Of a stretch of DNA of 25,045 bases, positions 1 to 7,493 are shown piece by piece. Below the pieces are notes generated by a model, which did not search any database, was not told the DNA's origin, and was given only the letters and a program-made list of their open reading frames with translations. A program made the translations under genes and the position numbers. Position 1 is the first letter of the stretch; each line of letters opens with the position of its first letter. Origin of the DNA: a virus. Location: positions 1 to 25,045 of the IMG/VR virus record IMGVR_UViG_3300024344_000120; one strand, given 5' to 3'.

Positions 1-178
1 ATATGGATGCCAAATGAAATGATGCTTAGTATCTAAGAATAGATACGGAACACCAGGTTCAGTAGAGATGGGTTACTCTGGAGATAGTTGTAAATTATTT
101 GATGATATACTAGATGCTACTGAACATGAAAGAAATAAAAAATTATTAGTACAAGAATCGGAGATTGTAATTGCGTGA
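1..178 (+). CDS. C-terminal fragment of a RecA/RadA/DnaB-like ATPase, with a frame break
   Basis: The start of this gene lies left of the window. Bases 23-178 are open in frame 2 and end at TGA 176-178. The product has the motif SKNRYGTPGSVEMGYSG, which resembles the KNRFG segment of RadA/Sms and the K-R-x-G-x-T-G segment of DnaB-type helicases, so I infer a replication or recombination ATPase. Frame 2 is closed upstream by TGA at 20-22. Frame 1 is open from base 1 and reads IWMPNEMMLSI before TAA at 34-36. Skipping base 31 would join the two as MMLS-SKNRYG. The break could be a sequencing or assembly error, a +1 frameshift, or chance. The gene ends inside the start of the metalloprotease gene. 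Confidence 0.45.
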
Positions 179-551
179 TATAATAGCTAAATCAATTTTA
201 GGTAAGTATAATATTTATCCTACTGTAGTAATGTCTAAGACACTAGATGTTAAGGGTATGTATTTAGCAGAAGAAGATAAGATTATACTTAGAGATGTAA
301 GTCAAGATAATGTAGACCCTAAAGATTTTGTAATGACTGTGTTGCATGAAGGTAAACACGCTATTGATGCTCGCAGAATTGGTATTAGAAAATTTATTAA
401 GAAGTATGCTCAAGCTGGTAATATGGCTGTCTATTGTAATAGAGATTATTATGAGGATAACAAGTGGGAGATTAAAGCAGAGAATTGGGCTGCGAAAGAA
501 TATGAAAACAATTGGAGAGTAAATGATATTAGTGAAGAAGACGAAAAATAA
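171..551 (+). CDS. Small HExxH zinc-metalloprotease-like protein
   Basis: This 126-residue protein carries a zinc-protease signature: His59-Glu60-Gly-Lys-His63 in VLHEGKHAIDA, followed about 40 residues later by Glu100-x-x-Ala-Glu104-x-Trp-Ala, a plausible place for the third metal ligand. The layout resembles the short ImmA/IrrE-type (M78-like) phage peptidases, which cleave repressors or other regulators, but no helix-turn-helix is fused to it. The start is TTG 171, with GGAG at 160-163 seven bases upstream; it overlaps the stop of the preceding ATPase. There is no signal peptide, so it should act in the cytoplasm. Its 3' end overlaps the bS21 gene by 29 bases, suggesting co-expression. The target is unknown. 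The metalloprotease fold is likely; the family assignment is an inference. Confidence 0.6.
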   Translation: MRDIIAKSILGKYNIYPTVVMSKTLDVKGMYLAEEDKIILRDVSQDNVDPKDFVMTVLHEGKHAIDARRIGIRKFIKKYAQAGNMAVYCNRDYYEDNKWEIKAENWAAKEYENNWRVNDISEEDEK

Positions 552-699
552 AGAGATAGGTAAGATGTTATCAGAATTTAAAAAGAAAGTGAGAGAATCT
601 GGACTTCTAATAGAGTTGGAAGAGCGAAGATTTTACACTAAGCCCTCCCAACTCAGGAGGGAGAGAGAGAAAAAAGCAATAAGAGAGAGAAAAGTTTAG
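523..699 (+). CDS. rpsU: Phage-encoded ribosomal protein bS21
   Basis: The 58-residue product lines up without gaps against the first 58 residues of E. coli bS21: Lys5, Asn9, Leu16 and Phe19-Lys20 coincide, and RRFYTKPS matches the hallmark RREFYEKPT. It lacks about 13 residues of the usual basic C-terminal tail (E. coli bS21 has 71). I chose ATG 523 because it restores this N-terminal alignment and has GGAG five bases upstream; the internal ATG 565 has a weaker site and would lose helix 1. bS21 sits on the platform of the 30S subunit next to the anti-Shine-Dalgarno tail of 16S rRNA and helps initiation. Phage copies of bS21 are known from marine viruses and are thought to exchange into host ribosomes; that role is inferred here. 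It is the last gene of the plus-strand block. Confidence 0.85.
   Translation: MILVKKTKNKEIGKMLSEFKKKVRESGLLIELEERRFYTKPSQLRREREKKAIRERKV
643..661 (+). other. Hairpin inside the bS21 gene with anti-SD-like and SD-like arms
   Basis: CCCTCC (643-648) can pair perfectly with GGAGGG (656-661) across a seven-base loop, within the coding sequence of bS21. One arm resembles the 16S anti-SD core CCUCC and the other is a perfect SD sequence. Whether it has a function is unknown; the codons involved (Pro-Ser and Arg-Arg-Glu) could account for it by chance. Confidence 0.35.
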
Positions 700-725
700 T
701 AGTCCACCTACTGTGTGCGTAGCTA

Positions 726-768
726 GAGGGGTGTGGGTCTATTTCCGCCCACGCTCCTCTTTTATTTT
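726..768 (+). terminator. Intrinsic terminator ending the plus-strand block
   Basis: A 12-base-pair stem (726-737 with 748-759, two of the pairs G-U in RNA) encloses a ten-base loop and is followed by TTTTATTTT. It lies between the bS21 stop and the stop of the convergent minus-strand gene, as expected for the end of the plus-strand transcript. Read from the minus strand the stem has no following U tract, so it is probably a strong terminator in one direction only. Confidence 0.8.
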
Positions 769-1333
769 ATGAAGTCTTTGGTTTAGTTTTAGACAGGTCT
801 TCTAATATTTTCATTAAGCCTTCTATATTTGAAGGTTCTCTTCTTTGATTGCTTTGCATTTTAAATAATAAATCTAGTGGATCATCTGAAGAGTACTTAG
901 TTATATCCTCTCTCATTGGCATTTCACTAGACTCTACATTAGTTTTATCTGCCATAGATTTAGATAAAAACTCAGCTACATCAGATGCGCCTATAATATC
1001 ATCTATAGATTTAGCAGCTTCTGGTTTTTCTTGTAAGCGTGGAGATTTTTTATATTGTTCCATAAACTCTTGCATTAATTCTTCTAAACTCATTCTTGAA
1101 GGCATTAATCCTATTGACTCGGCAAAAGTTTTGCCATTACGTGTATTTTCTTCAAGTAAAAATTCCCGATATGTTTTTTTCCCACTAGCTCTATCTTTAA
1201 TCTGTTTAGGCAATTTAGCTAAAGTTGCCATGTCTTGAAAAATTTCTGGAGTGTATGGAGTATCAGAGCCAGTAAATCCCCCTGCTCCAGCTTGTGTTAG
1301 AGATTCTATTATTGCCATCAGTTCTTCATTCAT
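767..1333 (-). CDS. Hypothetical protein, last gene of the late operon
   Basis: The protein has 188 residues, is hydrophilic and shows no membrane segment or signal peptide. A Gly-rich start (AGAGGFTGSDTPYTPEIF) is followed by charged helical segments such as SLEELMQEFMEQYKKSP and IEGLMKILEDLSK. I do not recognise a family. The start ATG 1331-1333 overlaps the stop of the preceding 37-residue gene by eight bases, so translation is probably coupled. It sits after the internal virion protein genes, so a minor virion or packaging role is possible but not shown. Its stop lies in the T tract of the converging terminator. Confidence 0.7.
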   Translation of the reverse strand: MNEELMAIIESLTQAGAGGFTGSDTPYTPEIFQDMATLAKLPKQIKDRASGKKTYREFLLEENTRNGKTFAESIGLMPSRMSLEELMQEFMEQYKKSPRLQEKPEAAKSIDDIIGASDVAEFLSKSMADKTNVESSEMPMREDITKYSSDDPLDLLFKMQSNQRREPSNIEGLMKILEDLSKTKPKTS

Positions 1334-1439
1334 TGCTCTTTTCCTTTTGTAATTTTTTCAATTCTCTTTTTCTACGCTTATTCTGTATCGCTAGTTTTAA
1401 GCGCAATCTTTTTCTGTTCTTAGCTTTTTTGTTAGGCAT
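1326..1439 (-). CDS. Very basic 37-residue peptide
   Basis: A short open frame encodes MPNKKAKNRKRLRLKLAIQN followed by a Lys/Arg/Glu helix ending in SNE. About half the residues are Lys or Arg. Its ATG shares a base with the stop of the upstream 281-residue gene (TAATG), and its TGA lies inside the start of the next gene, so its placement in the coupled chain supports translation. Such a peptide would bind nucleic acid or acidic surfaces; no family is recognised. Confidence 0.55.
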   Translation of the reverse strand: MPNKKAKNRKRLRLKLAIQNKRRKRELKKLQKEKSNE

Positions 1440-2284
1440 TACTTTAATATCCTTTTAGTAAAGCTCTCTACTCCTTCATCCATATATCCTTTAACAGTCT
1501 CAAGATTCTCTATTACTTTTTTCCAATTTTGTTCTGCAAACTCTTCATTAGCTTCCTTTATTAGTCCCTGCACTTCGTTGTAATTTGCTGGAAGGTTAGA
1601 ATGGGCTTTCCCATATTCCTTTAAAGCTTTATTTAAGTTATTCTCGTACTCTTTGACTGGCACTTTGCTAAACCTAGCATTGCTTATAACGTTCTCTTTA
1701 TGTTCCTTTGCAAAACCATAAGGGTGTTTTAAATAAGACAGAACTCTATCAATTTTTTCCCTTGTAACTCCCATATTACCAGGATATCTACCTGCGTAAA
1801 AATACATTCTATTAAGTATGTCGCCCATAGGCTCTATTGCACCACCAAGAACTCCACCACCCAATGCTTTTTGCACTTTTACCATTGCCTCTTCTGGATC
1901 ACCTCTTTGCGCTTGACCTATTGCTTTTCCATAGAATTCAGCGCGTTCCTTAACTGGCAATGTTCTTGGTGAAAAAATAGGAGAATGAGGGTCATTTTTA
2001 ATTTTATCTATAATGTCATCAACTTTAGAAGATTTTGGCAATACTCCTCTTGGAGATATTAAACCCATAACTAAATTATCTAAATCTCCTTGGGTAAATT
2101 TATCAGTTGGTTTTCCAAATATATTTTTACCAGATTCAAATAAAACTTTACTTTTTCTTTTATTATCAGCCTCTATAATACTATCTATTGCACTACTTCC
2201 AACTTGTTTAGCAGTTGGCAAGTCCGACGACTGAGTGTATCTACCACCAGTAAGTAACCCTAGTAATGTGTTTTCTGGATTCAC
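1439..2284 (-). CDS. Hypothetical virion-associated protein
   Basis: The 281-residue protein starts at GTG 2284, which overlaps the TGA of the upstream 45-residue gene (AGTGA). The N-terminal third is hydrophilic. Residues around 140-155 are Gly-rich (KALGGGVLGGAIEP), and the C-terminal 80 residues look like a helical bundle with an alternating pattern (YENNLNKALKEYGKAHSNL, then EEFAEQNWKKVIENLETVK), reminiscent of TPR-like helix pairs. There is no signal peptide or clear membrane segment. It lies downstream of the 1155-residue internal protein in the same transcript, so it may be a minor internal or packaged protein. That is an inference from position only. Confidence 0.65.
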   Translation of the reverse strand: MNPENTLLGLLTGGRYTQSSDLPTAKQVGSSAIDSIIEADNKRKSKVLFESGKNIFGKPTDKFTQGDLDNLVMGLISPRGVLPKSSKVDDIIDKIKNDPHSPIFSPRTLPVKERAEFYGKAIGQAQRGDPEEAMVKVQKALGGGVLGGAIEPMGDILNRMYFYAGRYPGNMGVTREKIDRVLSYLKHPYGFAKEHKENVISNARFSKVPVKEYENNLNKALKEYGKAHSNLPANYNEVQGLIKEANEEFAEQNWKKVIENLETVKGYMDEGVESFTKRILK

Positions 2285-2418
2285 TTCTTCTTCTTTATAA
2301 TTTTTTTAATTTTACCATTTGTAGTTCTAGCGAATATAGCTTTTTTAGTTTCTCTAATAAAAGTTCCACTATATTTTTTGCCACCATACATCCAGCTTAC
2401 TTTTTTTTGTTTAGCCAT
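2281..2418 (-). CDS. Small basic beta-rich protein
   Basis: A 45-residue frame encodes a protein starting MAKQKKVSWMYGGKKYSGTF and ending in a run of lysines (KIKKIIKKKK). The pattern of alternating hydrophobic and polar residues in the first half suggests two or three beta strands, followed by a basic tail. The ATG overlaps the upstream stop (TAATG), and its TGA overlaps the GTG start of the next gene, so both ends fit translational coupling. The function is unknown; nucleic acid binding is plausible from the charge. Confidence 0.6.
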   Translation of the reverse strand: MAKQKKVSWMYGGKKYSGTFIRETKKAIFARTTNGKIKKIIKKKK

Positions 2419-2708
2419 TACCATTTCACCTTGTTTGCCCAATAAGCAGCAGACATTTTACCTTTAGCTATATTCTTTCTGTGTCTAGCTTTAAATGACT
2501 TGCGTCTCATTTTCTGTTTTTTAGATTCACCAGCCTTAGGCTTACCAGCCGTTGTAACTCCTTGCTGTCCGAATCTAATAGTTTTAATTTTATCTCCTAC
2601 TTTAGCCACTACGATATGGCTCTTCTTAGGATGACCAGGAGTTCTCTTTGGTTTATTAAATCCAGATACTCCAGCTCTCTTTAATCTTGAATCTTTTTTC
2701 TTAGGCAT
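2418..2708 (-). CDS. Conserved basic marine-phage protein (SFKARH...AYWANKVKW)
   Basis: The 96-residue protein is rich in Lys and Arg throughout. It has a central segment HIVVAKVGDKIKTIRFGQQG that looks like beta strands, then RRKSFKARHRKNIAKGK and the ending MSAAYWANKVKW. From memory, proteins with this RRKSFKARH...KGK...YWANKVKW ending recur in phages of aquatic bacteria and in giant viruses as an uncharacterised family; I cannot name it with confidence. The start is ATG 2708, one base after the TAG of the upstream 59-residue gene, and the stop overlaps the next gene (TAATG). A DNA-binding or packaged-protein role is possible. Confidence 0.75.
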   Translation of the reverse strand: MPKKKDSRLKRAGVSGFNKPKRTPGHPKKSHIVVAKVGDKIKTIRFGQQGVTTAGKPKAGESKKQKMRRKSFKARHRKNIAKGKMSAAYWANKVKW

Positions 2709-2709
2709 A

Positions 2710-2889
2710 CTACTTGCCTACCTTCTTCATAGCTATCTTATGAGATTGAGTAAAAGTTTTACCTCTCTTCATAGATGCTACCATTGACTTTAAATGTTTA
2801 GCAGTATGATGCTTTGAGTGTTTAACCATAGAGGTTTGCTGTCTCTTGTTTAAAGTTGTAATGTTAACTCCCTTGATTGCTTTTCTCAT
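2710..2889 (-). CDS. Small His/Lys-rich basic protein
   Basis: A 59-residue frame encodes a protein beginning MRKAIKGVNITTLNKRQQ with the central HSKHHTAKHLKSMV and the ending TFTQSHKIAMKKVGK. It reads as two or three short amphipathic helices with six His residues and many Lys. The ATG overlaps the TGA of the 1155-residue gene (ATGA), a classic coupling arrangement, and its TAG is one base before the next start. Small proteins of this look are found beside the SFKARH-type protein in uncultured marine phages, as far as I recall. The function is unknown. Confidence 0.65.
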   Translation of the reverse strand: MRKAIKGVNITTLNKRQQTSMVKHSKHHTAKHLKSMVASMKRGKTFTQSHKIAMKKVGK

Positions 2890-5800
2890 TTTTGTTTCTC
2901 CATTTTAAGCATATACTCTTCTTTAGAAACTCTCTTCCTTTTTTCTATAATTCGTTTATATGCGACTCTATAATTAATATCATCTCCAGTAATAGGAACT
3001 TCTGGGAACTTAGAGTTCCATTGCTTTATGTTTTTTATTACTAAATCACTTTTACCTTCTATGAGCAAATCTAATAATCTAGACTTTAACTTAGATTTTC
3101 TTTGTTTTAAAGTTTCTATTTTTTGAGCTGGTGTTTGTAGCTTAGATAAAGCTCTTGACGGAACAGTACCAAATATAGAGGCTACTGGTTTTATGCTACG
3201 CCTCATAGCTATCTCTCCTACTCCAAATGTATCTATATTTGTTTGCAATGCAACTAAACCATCTGTAACTTTTTCTAAATCACTTATTATTACTGGAGTA
3301 ATTATAAATTTTGAAGTAGAAACTAAATCTTCAGCTGCCAGTATATCTCCAAGAACTCCAGCAGCACCGACAGAAAGAATGCTGTCTAATATAAAATCAA
3401 CTCCTTCTTTATCTTCTTTAAATGTTTCTTCTCCTGTAAGAGCTTTTAGATAAAAGTTTCTTAGATATGAAACAATGGCTCCACCAAAAGTACCTCCAAT
3501 ACCAAGTCTTAATAAAGTAAAATAATTTCCTCCAAATCTACGATTACCCTTTAATTCTCTGGTTAGAGTTTCTGTTAAATAGTTGACTTGTTTATATCCA
3601 AACCTTTTAAATATTATCCAAGGTCTCCACTTAGGATTGTTAAAAAAGATAGGGTCAGATAAAATATTTTTTTGTAACTGACTATCTCTTGCAAACTTAA
3701 ACATTCCAGATGCTAATACTTCAGATGATATTTTTTTATTAGGGTCTATATCAAATCTTTTTAAATTTTTAATAGCCCATTCTTTCCTTCTCTTTATAGA
3801 TGAGGTGTTTGCTATTTTATATAAATCTTTTATATATAATTCAGCTGTTGATGCTGCTACTAAGTTATTCCAATAGTTTACTTTTTTAAATCCAGACGCA
3901 GAAGCTAATCCACTTGCAAGGTTTAATAGTAAATCTTTTGGATTCTTTACAACTTCTTTAAGAGAACGCTTAATACCATCTGCTGATCTTATGTTAAAAT
4001 CAGTTCCTAGTAAAACATCTAATGCATTGTGATAGGTAACTCCAGATGCCTTAAGCTTATCTCTGACTTCTTTATTTCTAAGTCTAAAAACTCCTTTAAG
4101 AGTTCTAAGATATCCTGCTTCTAATGCTGTTGATATTGCAAACTGACTTAAGTTTGGGATAGTAGCCGTACCTAAGGCTATCTTAGTACCCATTTCAAAA
4201 GCCATAATATTTTCAAACATTTTTTTACCACCAGGAGAATAGTTTTTCGAAGGATTAGATTCGATAAAACCAGTAAAAGATTGCCATACGTTACTCATTG
4301 CTCTAGCTTCTGATGTATTTTTTTCTGCAATTTGTCTTAGTAAATTCTCTGCTCCTTCACCCTTAGAACCAAACTTTGATGCAATCTCTACTCTCCTAGC
4401 AAGTTTCATATTATATGAAGTCATAACCTTAAGAGCATCTCTTTCTAGTATTTCTTCTGGTAATTTAAACTTTCTTGTTTTTTCTAAGTTTCCGAATGGA
4501 CTTAATTGTTGAACAAATAATTCATTTTGAAGTTGCTTGTAAGCTTCATAATAAGTCATACCTTCTTTATTAACTAAATGTCTCATTACGTTTTTAGATT
4601 CTTTACTAAACTCAGTATTAACTCTTTGTCTTATAAAAGTATTAAGTTCTTTAATCGTATCTGCACTTAGTCCACCCTCTAATAGTTGCGCTCTTTTTTT
4701 AGCCATAGACATAAAGTCATTGCTAATAATATCAGATATAGAGCGTTTAATCATTTGAGGAAAGTAATCAGCCCTATAATCAGCTACTTTAATACCTTTA
4801 GACCTAGCATATTCATACATATCATTAAATATTTTTCTAGAATCATTGACTATTATTTGTAAATTTTTACTTAACTTCTCTTTACCTTCTAATGCATTTG
4901 AAATTTTTCTTAAATCTTTATCTCCTAGCTTTTCTAAATTAGAACTTATTCTATTTTGATACCTTTCGAAAGTTCTTCTAGTAGCTAAATCAGTTTTCTC
5001 TATACCATCTAATAAAGCTCTAGACTCCAAAAGCTTTCCTCTTCTGTTTGCTGGTAATATAAACTGTACCATTCTAGGAGGAAGTACGTGTTCTAAAAAA
5101 GATTTTTGAGGTAAATCAGCTAAATCTAAATATCTCTTTTTCATCTCCCTAATTCTATAATCAGTTGATATAATCTTACCATACTCACTAAGTTGTGAGT
5201 TAGTCATATCTTTTTTACTGACATCTCTATCAGGCTTTTTACCATCTACTCTTTCTATAGCTTCTTTTCTTCTTATCTGTTTTTGATGATTACTATATCC
5301 GCTTTCAGCTTCATATAAATTATATTTTTCTAATAATAAATCTTTAGACTCTGATGTAGTATATTTTTTATAAAATAAATCTTTTCTTAATGAGCTTTTT
5401 TTACCATCTTTATCTTTTAAGTTAAATCTAGTAACATTATCTTTTTGTGTAACACTAACAATGCTAACAACATCATTGGGATTCTTTTTATTTTGATATA
5501 AATCAGCTTTTGTTTCTATTCCTATTTCAGATTTGACTTGCTCTGAAGCTAATCTTTCAGCTAAAGGCTCTAGTTCTTTTTTTCTTTTCTCTGTTATAAT
5601 ACCTTTTCTTTTTTGGTTTGCTAAATAAAAGGCAGCATTAGTACCTCTTAAGCCCATAACAGTTCCTACTGAATGAATATAGTCTTGAGGTGTTGGAAAT
5701 TCACCCTCTAATGCAGGAGAAAGTGTTCCAAAAGCAGCTCCTTCTTGGAGCATCCTTACTGCTGCGCTACTACCTTTAGCTATTCCTCTTGCAGCTATAC

Positions 5801-6353
5801 CGCCAGTAACAGCTCCTAATAGAGAACCCTTCATTGAATCAGTAAGTACATCTCCATAATCTACATCTGAATTTTGTATTTGTTGACTTAACGCACTAGC
5901 TACTCCAGAATAAGAACCAAATCCAGTCGCTCCAGATACTACTCTTTGCGCTCCTCCTTGAACTATAGTTCTAACAGTTTTTTTAGATACTCCAGAACGT
6001 AGCAACTGTTTTGTAGCCATTGTACCAGCTCTATTAGCCGCAGCCTTTACAGCAAAACCTCCCAATCCTCCTGTTGCAAAAGTTATAGCAAAGTCAGCTG
6101 GCATAAAAAGACTTACAACAGAAGACCCAATGTCTTCTAATACTTTAGGCTCATAATTTTCTATATCAAAAGGTTTTTTACCTATTGCTATTTCTCTAGC
6201 CATACCAGTTATAGATTGGTTATATCCTTCTTTTACAAAATCAGGAAGCCAGTCAAATACTTGATTTTCAAAATTTTGAGGTTGTTTAACTTCTGGCTGT
6301 AAAGTCTGTCCCCTAAGTTCAGCTAATCTTCTTTGTACATTAGTTTGAGGCAT
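2886..6353 (-). CDS. Large internal virion (DNA-ejection) protein, 1155 residues
   Basis: This is the largest protein in the window. It mixes long charged helical stretches with hydrophobic, Gly/Ala-rich segments: near the N-terminus (PADFAITFATGGLGGFAVKA, about residues 80-100), in the middle (MGTKIALGTATIPNLSQFA) and near the C-terminus (LRLGIGGTFGGAIVSYLRNF and ILSVGAAGVLGDILAAEDL). A DYRADYFPQM segment resembles the NYFP motif of the large polyvalent proteins found in phages. Size, amphipathic segments and position behind the other virion genes match the ejected inner-core proteins of podoviruses (T7 gp16 type), which form a channel through the envelope for DNA entry. I see no convincing lytic transglycosylase or peptidase motif. 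The start ATG 6353 follows the upstream stop by six bases. Confidence 0.7.
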   Translation of the reverse strand: MPQTNVQRRLAELRGQTLQPEVKQPQNFENQVFDWLPDFVKEGYNQSITGMAREIAIGKKPFDIENYEPKVLEDIGSSVVSLFMPADFAITFATGGLGGFAVKAAANRAGTMATKQLLRSGVSKKTVRTIVQGGAQRVVSGATGFGSYSGVASALSQQIQNSDVDYGDVLTDSMKGSLLGAVTGGIAARGIAKGSSAAVRMLQEGAAFGTLSPALEGEFPTPQDYIHSVGTVMGLRGTNAAFYLANQKRKGIITEKRKKELEPLAERLASEQVKSEIGIETKADLYQNKKNPNDVVSIVSVTQKDNVTRFNLKDKDGKKSSLRKDLFYKKYTTSESKDLLLEKYNLYEAESGYSNHQKQIRRKEAIERVDGKKPDRDVSKKDMTNSQLSEYGKIISTDYRIREMKKRYLDLADLPQKSFLEHVLPPRMVQFILPANRRGKLLESRALLDGIEKTDLATRRTFERYQNRISSNLEKLGDKDLRKISNALEGKEKLSKNLQIIVNDSRKIFNDMYEYARSKGIKVADYRADYFPQMIKRSISDIISNDFMSMAKKRAQLLEGGLSADTIKELNTFIRQRVNTEFSKESKNVMRHLVNKEGMTYYEAYKQLQNELFVQQLSPFGNLEKTRKFKLPEEILERDALKVMTSYNMKLARRVEIASKFGSKGEGAENLLRQIAEKNTSEARAMSNVWQSFTGFIESNPSKNYSPGGKKMFENIMAFEMGTKIALGTATIPNLSQFAISTALEAGYLRTLKGVFRLRNKEVRDKLKASGVTYHNALDVLLGTDFNIRSADGIKRSLKEVVKNPKDLLLNLASGLASASGFKKVNYWNNLVAASTAELYIKDLYKIANTSSIKRRKEWAIKNLKRFDIDPNKKISSEVLASGMFKFARDSQLQKNILSDPIFFNNPKWRPWIIFKRFGYKQVNYLTETLTRELKGNRRFGGNYFTLLRLGIGGTFGGAIVSYLRNFYLKALTGEETFKEDKEGVDFILDSILSVGAAGVLGDILAAEDLVSTSKFIITPVIISDLEKVTDGLVALQTNIDTFGVGEIAMRRSIKPVASIFGTVPSRALSKLQTPAQKIETLKQRKSKLKSRLLDLLIEGKSDLVIKNIKQWNSKFPEVPITGDDINYRVAYKRIIEKRKRVSKEEYMLKMEKQK

Positions 6354-6359
6354 ATACTA

Positions 6360-7478
6360 TTAACGACCAGAAGGGTTAAAAGGAGTTTGTGGATTATCTC
6401 CAGCTTGTAAATTTTGCATCATATTAAGTATTCCTTCTAGAGTGGTTCTGCCAGTAGGGTCAATCATTTGATTTTCTAAAGCTAATTTCTTAGCTTCTTT
6501 TTGTTCAGCTCTTTTTAACAAAGCTTTTTGTTTTGGAGTTAATGGTGGATTCTCTGCTGCTTGTTGAGCAAGTTTAGATTCGACTCCAGATTCATAAGCC
6601 ATCCTTTGATTTTCTAAGTCTTGAAAATCCTCTTCATTTAATACTGCCAAAAGGTCTTCTGGTATATCTTCTGATCCAGTTACATAACTATTTAAAACAC
6701 TAGCACTTATTCTACCACCACCAGCTAAAAATGTAGTTCCTTTTACAGACTGTGGTTGACCTGAGCCAATCCTCATACCTTCTAAAACTTCTAATTTTCT
6801 AGCTTCTTTTCTAAATATCGTAGCTTGTATTGCTTTCTTTTCATCTTCATCAATAGTCTCAGTTAACACCTTATATAAAGAAGGTATCTCTGTAATAATT
6901 GATTTTAATTCTTCTCTATCAGCTATAAAGCCTCTGTCGTCTTGTTTATTTGCCTGTTTTATAGCTTGACCAACTATATTATTATATGTTTTTTCATATC
7001 CAGGAGAATTAATTTGATTTGTCATAAGGATAAGTTCTCTGTCATTAATTAAATCTATTTCTTTTAAAGATTCTAAATCAGCTTGCCTTATCTCTCTAGT
7101 ATTTTGTATACCAGATAACATTCCTTCTAAACTATTTTTTCCAGCTGTTGTTTTAACTTGACCCATAAGCTTATTTATTCTTATTTCTTTTCTTCCTAAA
7201 TCAGTTATTCTGTCAAGACTGGATATTAAACCACTATCCATATCTGCATCATCTGCTTTTTCAGTTCTTTCTTTATTAAAAGCAAACTGTTCTTTTTGCA
7301 GTGTTTGTTGTTGTTCAAAATTAAATTGCTGTTGCCTTCTTGCATCAGCTTCTACAGCCATTTGCTCATCAAAACGTCTAGAACTTTCTTGTCTATTACG
7401 TTCATTATTTACAAACTGAGGTAATGTAACGCTCAATAGTCTGTTTAATGGTGATTCATAATCAAATCCGTTTGCCAT
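6360..7478 (-). CDS. Helical internal virion protein candidate
   Basis: The 372-residue protein is almost wholly hydrophilic and helical. Residues 25-70 are rich in Gln, Arg and Glu (SSRRFDEQMAVEADARRQQQ and on), consistent with a coiled coil. A Lys/Glu helix lies near the C-terminus (ALLKRAEQKEAKKLALENQM), and a short Gly-rich strand (FLAGGGRISASVLNSY) lies around residues 250-265. There is no signal peptide or membrane segment. Its place between the 202- and 1155-residue proteins suggests one of the internal core proteins of a short-tailed phage. An AAAGGAAAG ribosome site precedes ATG 7478. I do not recognise a named family. Confidence 0.6.
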   Translation of the reverse strand: MANGFDYESPLNRLLSVTLPQFVNNERNRQESSRRFDEQMAVEADARRQQQFNFEQQQTLQKEQFAFNKERTEKADDADMDSGLISSLDRITDLGRKEIRINKLMGQVKTTAGKNSLEGMLSGIQNTREIRQADLESLKEIDLINDRELILMTNQINSPGYEKTYNNIVGQAIKQANKQDDRGFIADREELKSIITEIPSLYKVLTETIDEDEKKAIQATIFRKEARKLEVLEGMRIGSGQPQSVKGTTFLAGGGRISASVLNSYVTGSEDIPEDLLAVLNEEDFQDLENQRMAYESGVESKLAQQAAENPPLTPKQKALLKRAEQKEAKKLALENQMIDPTGRTTLEGILNMMQNLQAGDNPQTPFNPSGR

Positions 7479-7493
7479 AATCTTTCCTTTAAT

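Noticed and set aside
565-699. Shorter bS21 start at ATG 565
   Set aside because: ATG 523 has a better ribosome site and gives a gap-free match to the bS21 N-terminus.
698-725. Small inverted repeat AGTAG/CTACT after bS21
   Set aside because: Only five pairs and no tRNA-like or other RNA pattern; too weak to report as a feature.
849-1238. Long plus-strand frame opposite the 188-residue gene
   Set aside because: It lies wholly opposite a minus-strand gene that is coupled to its neighbours, has Ser/Ile/Leu-rich antisense composition and no ribosome site context.
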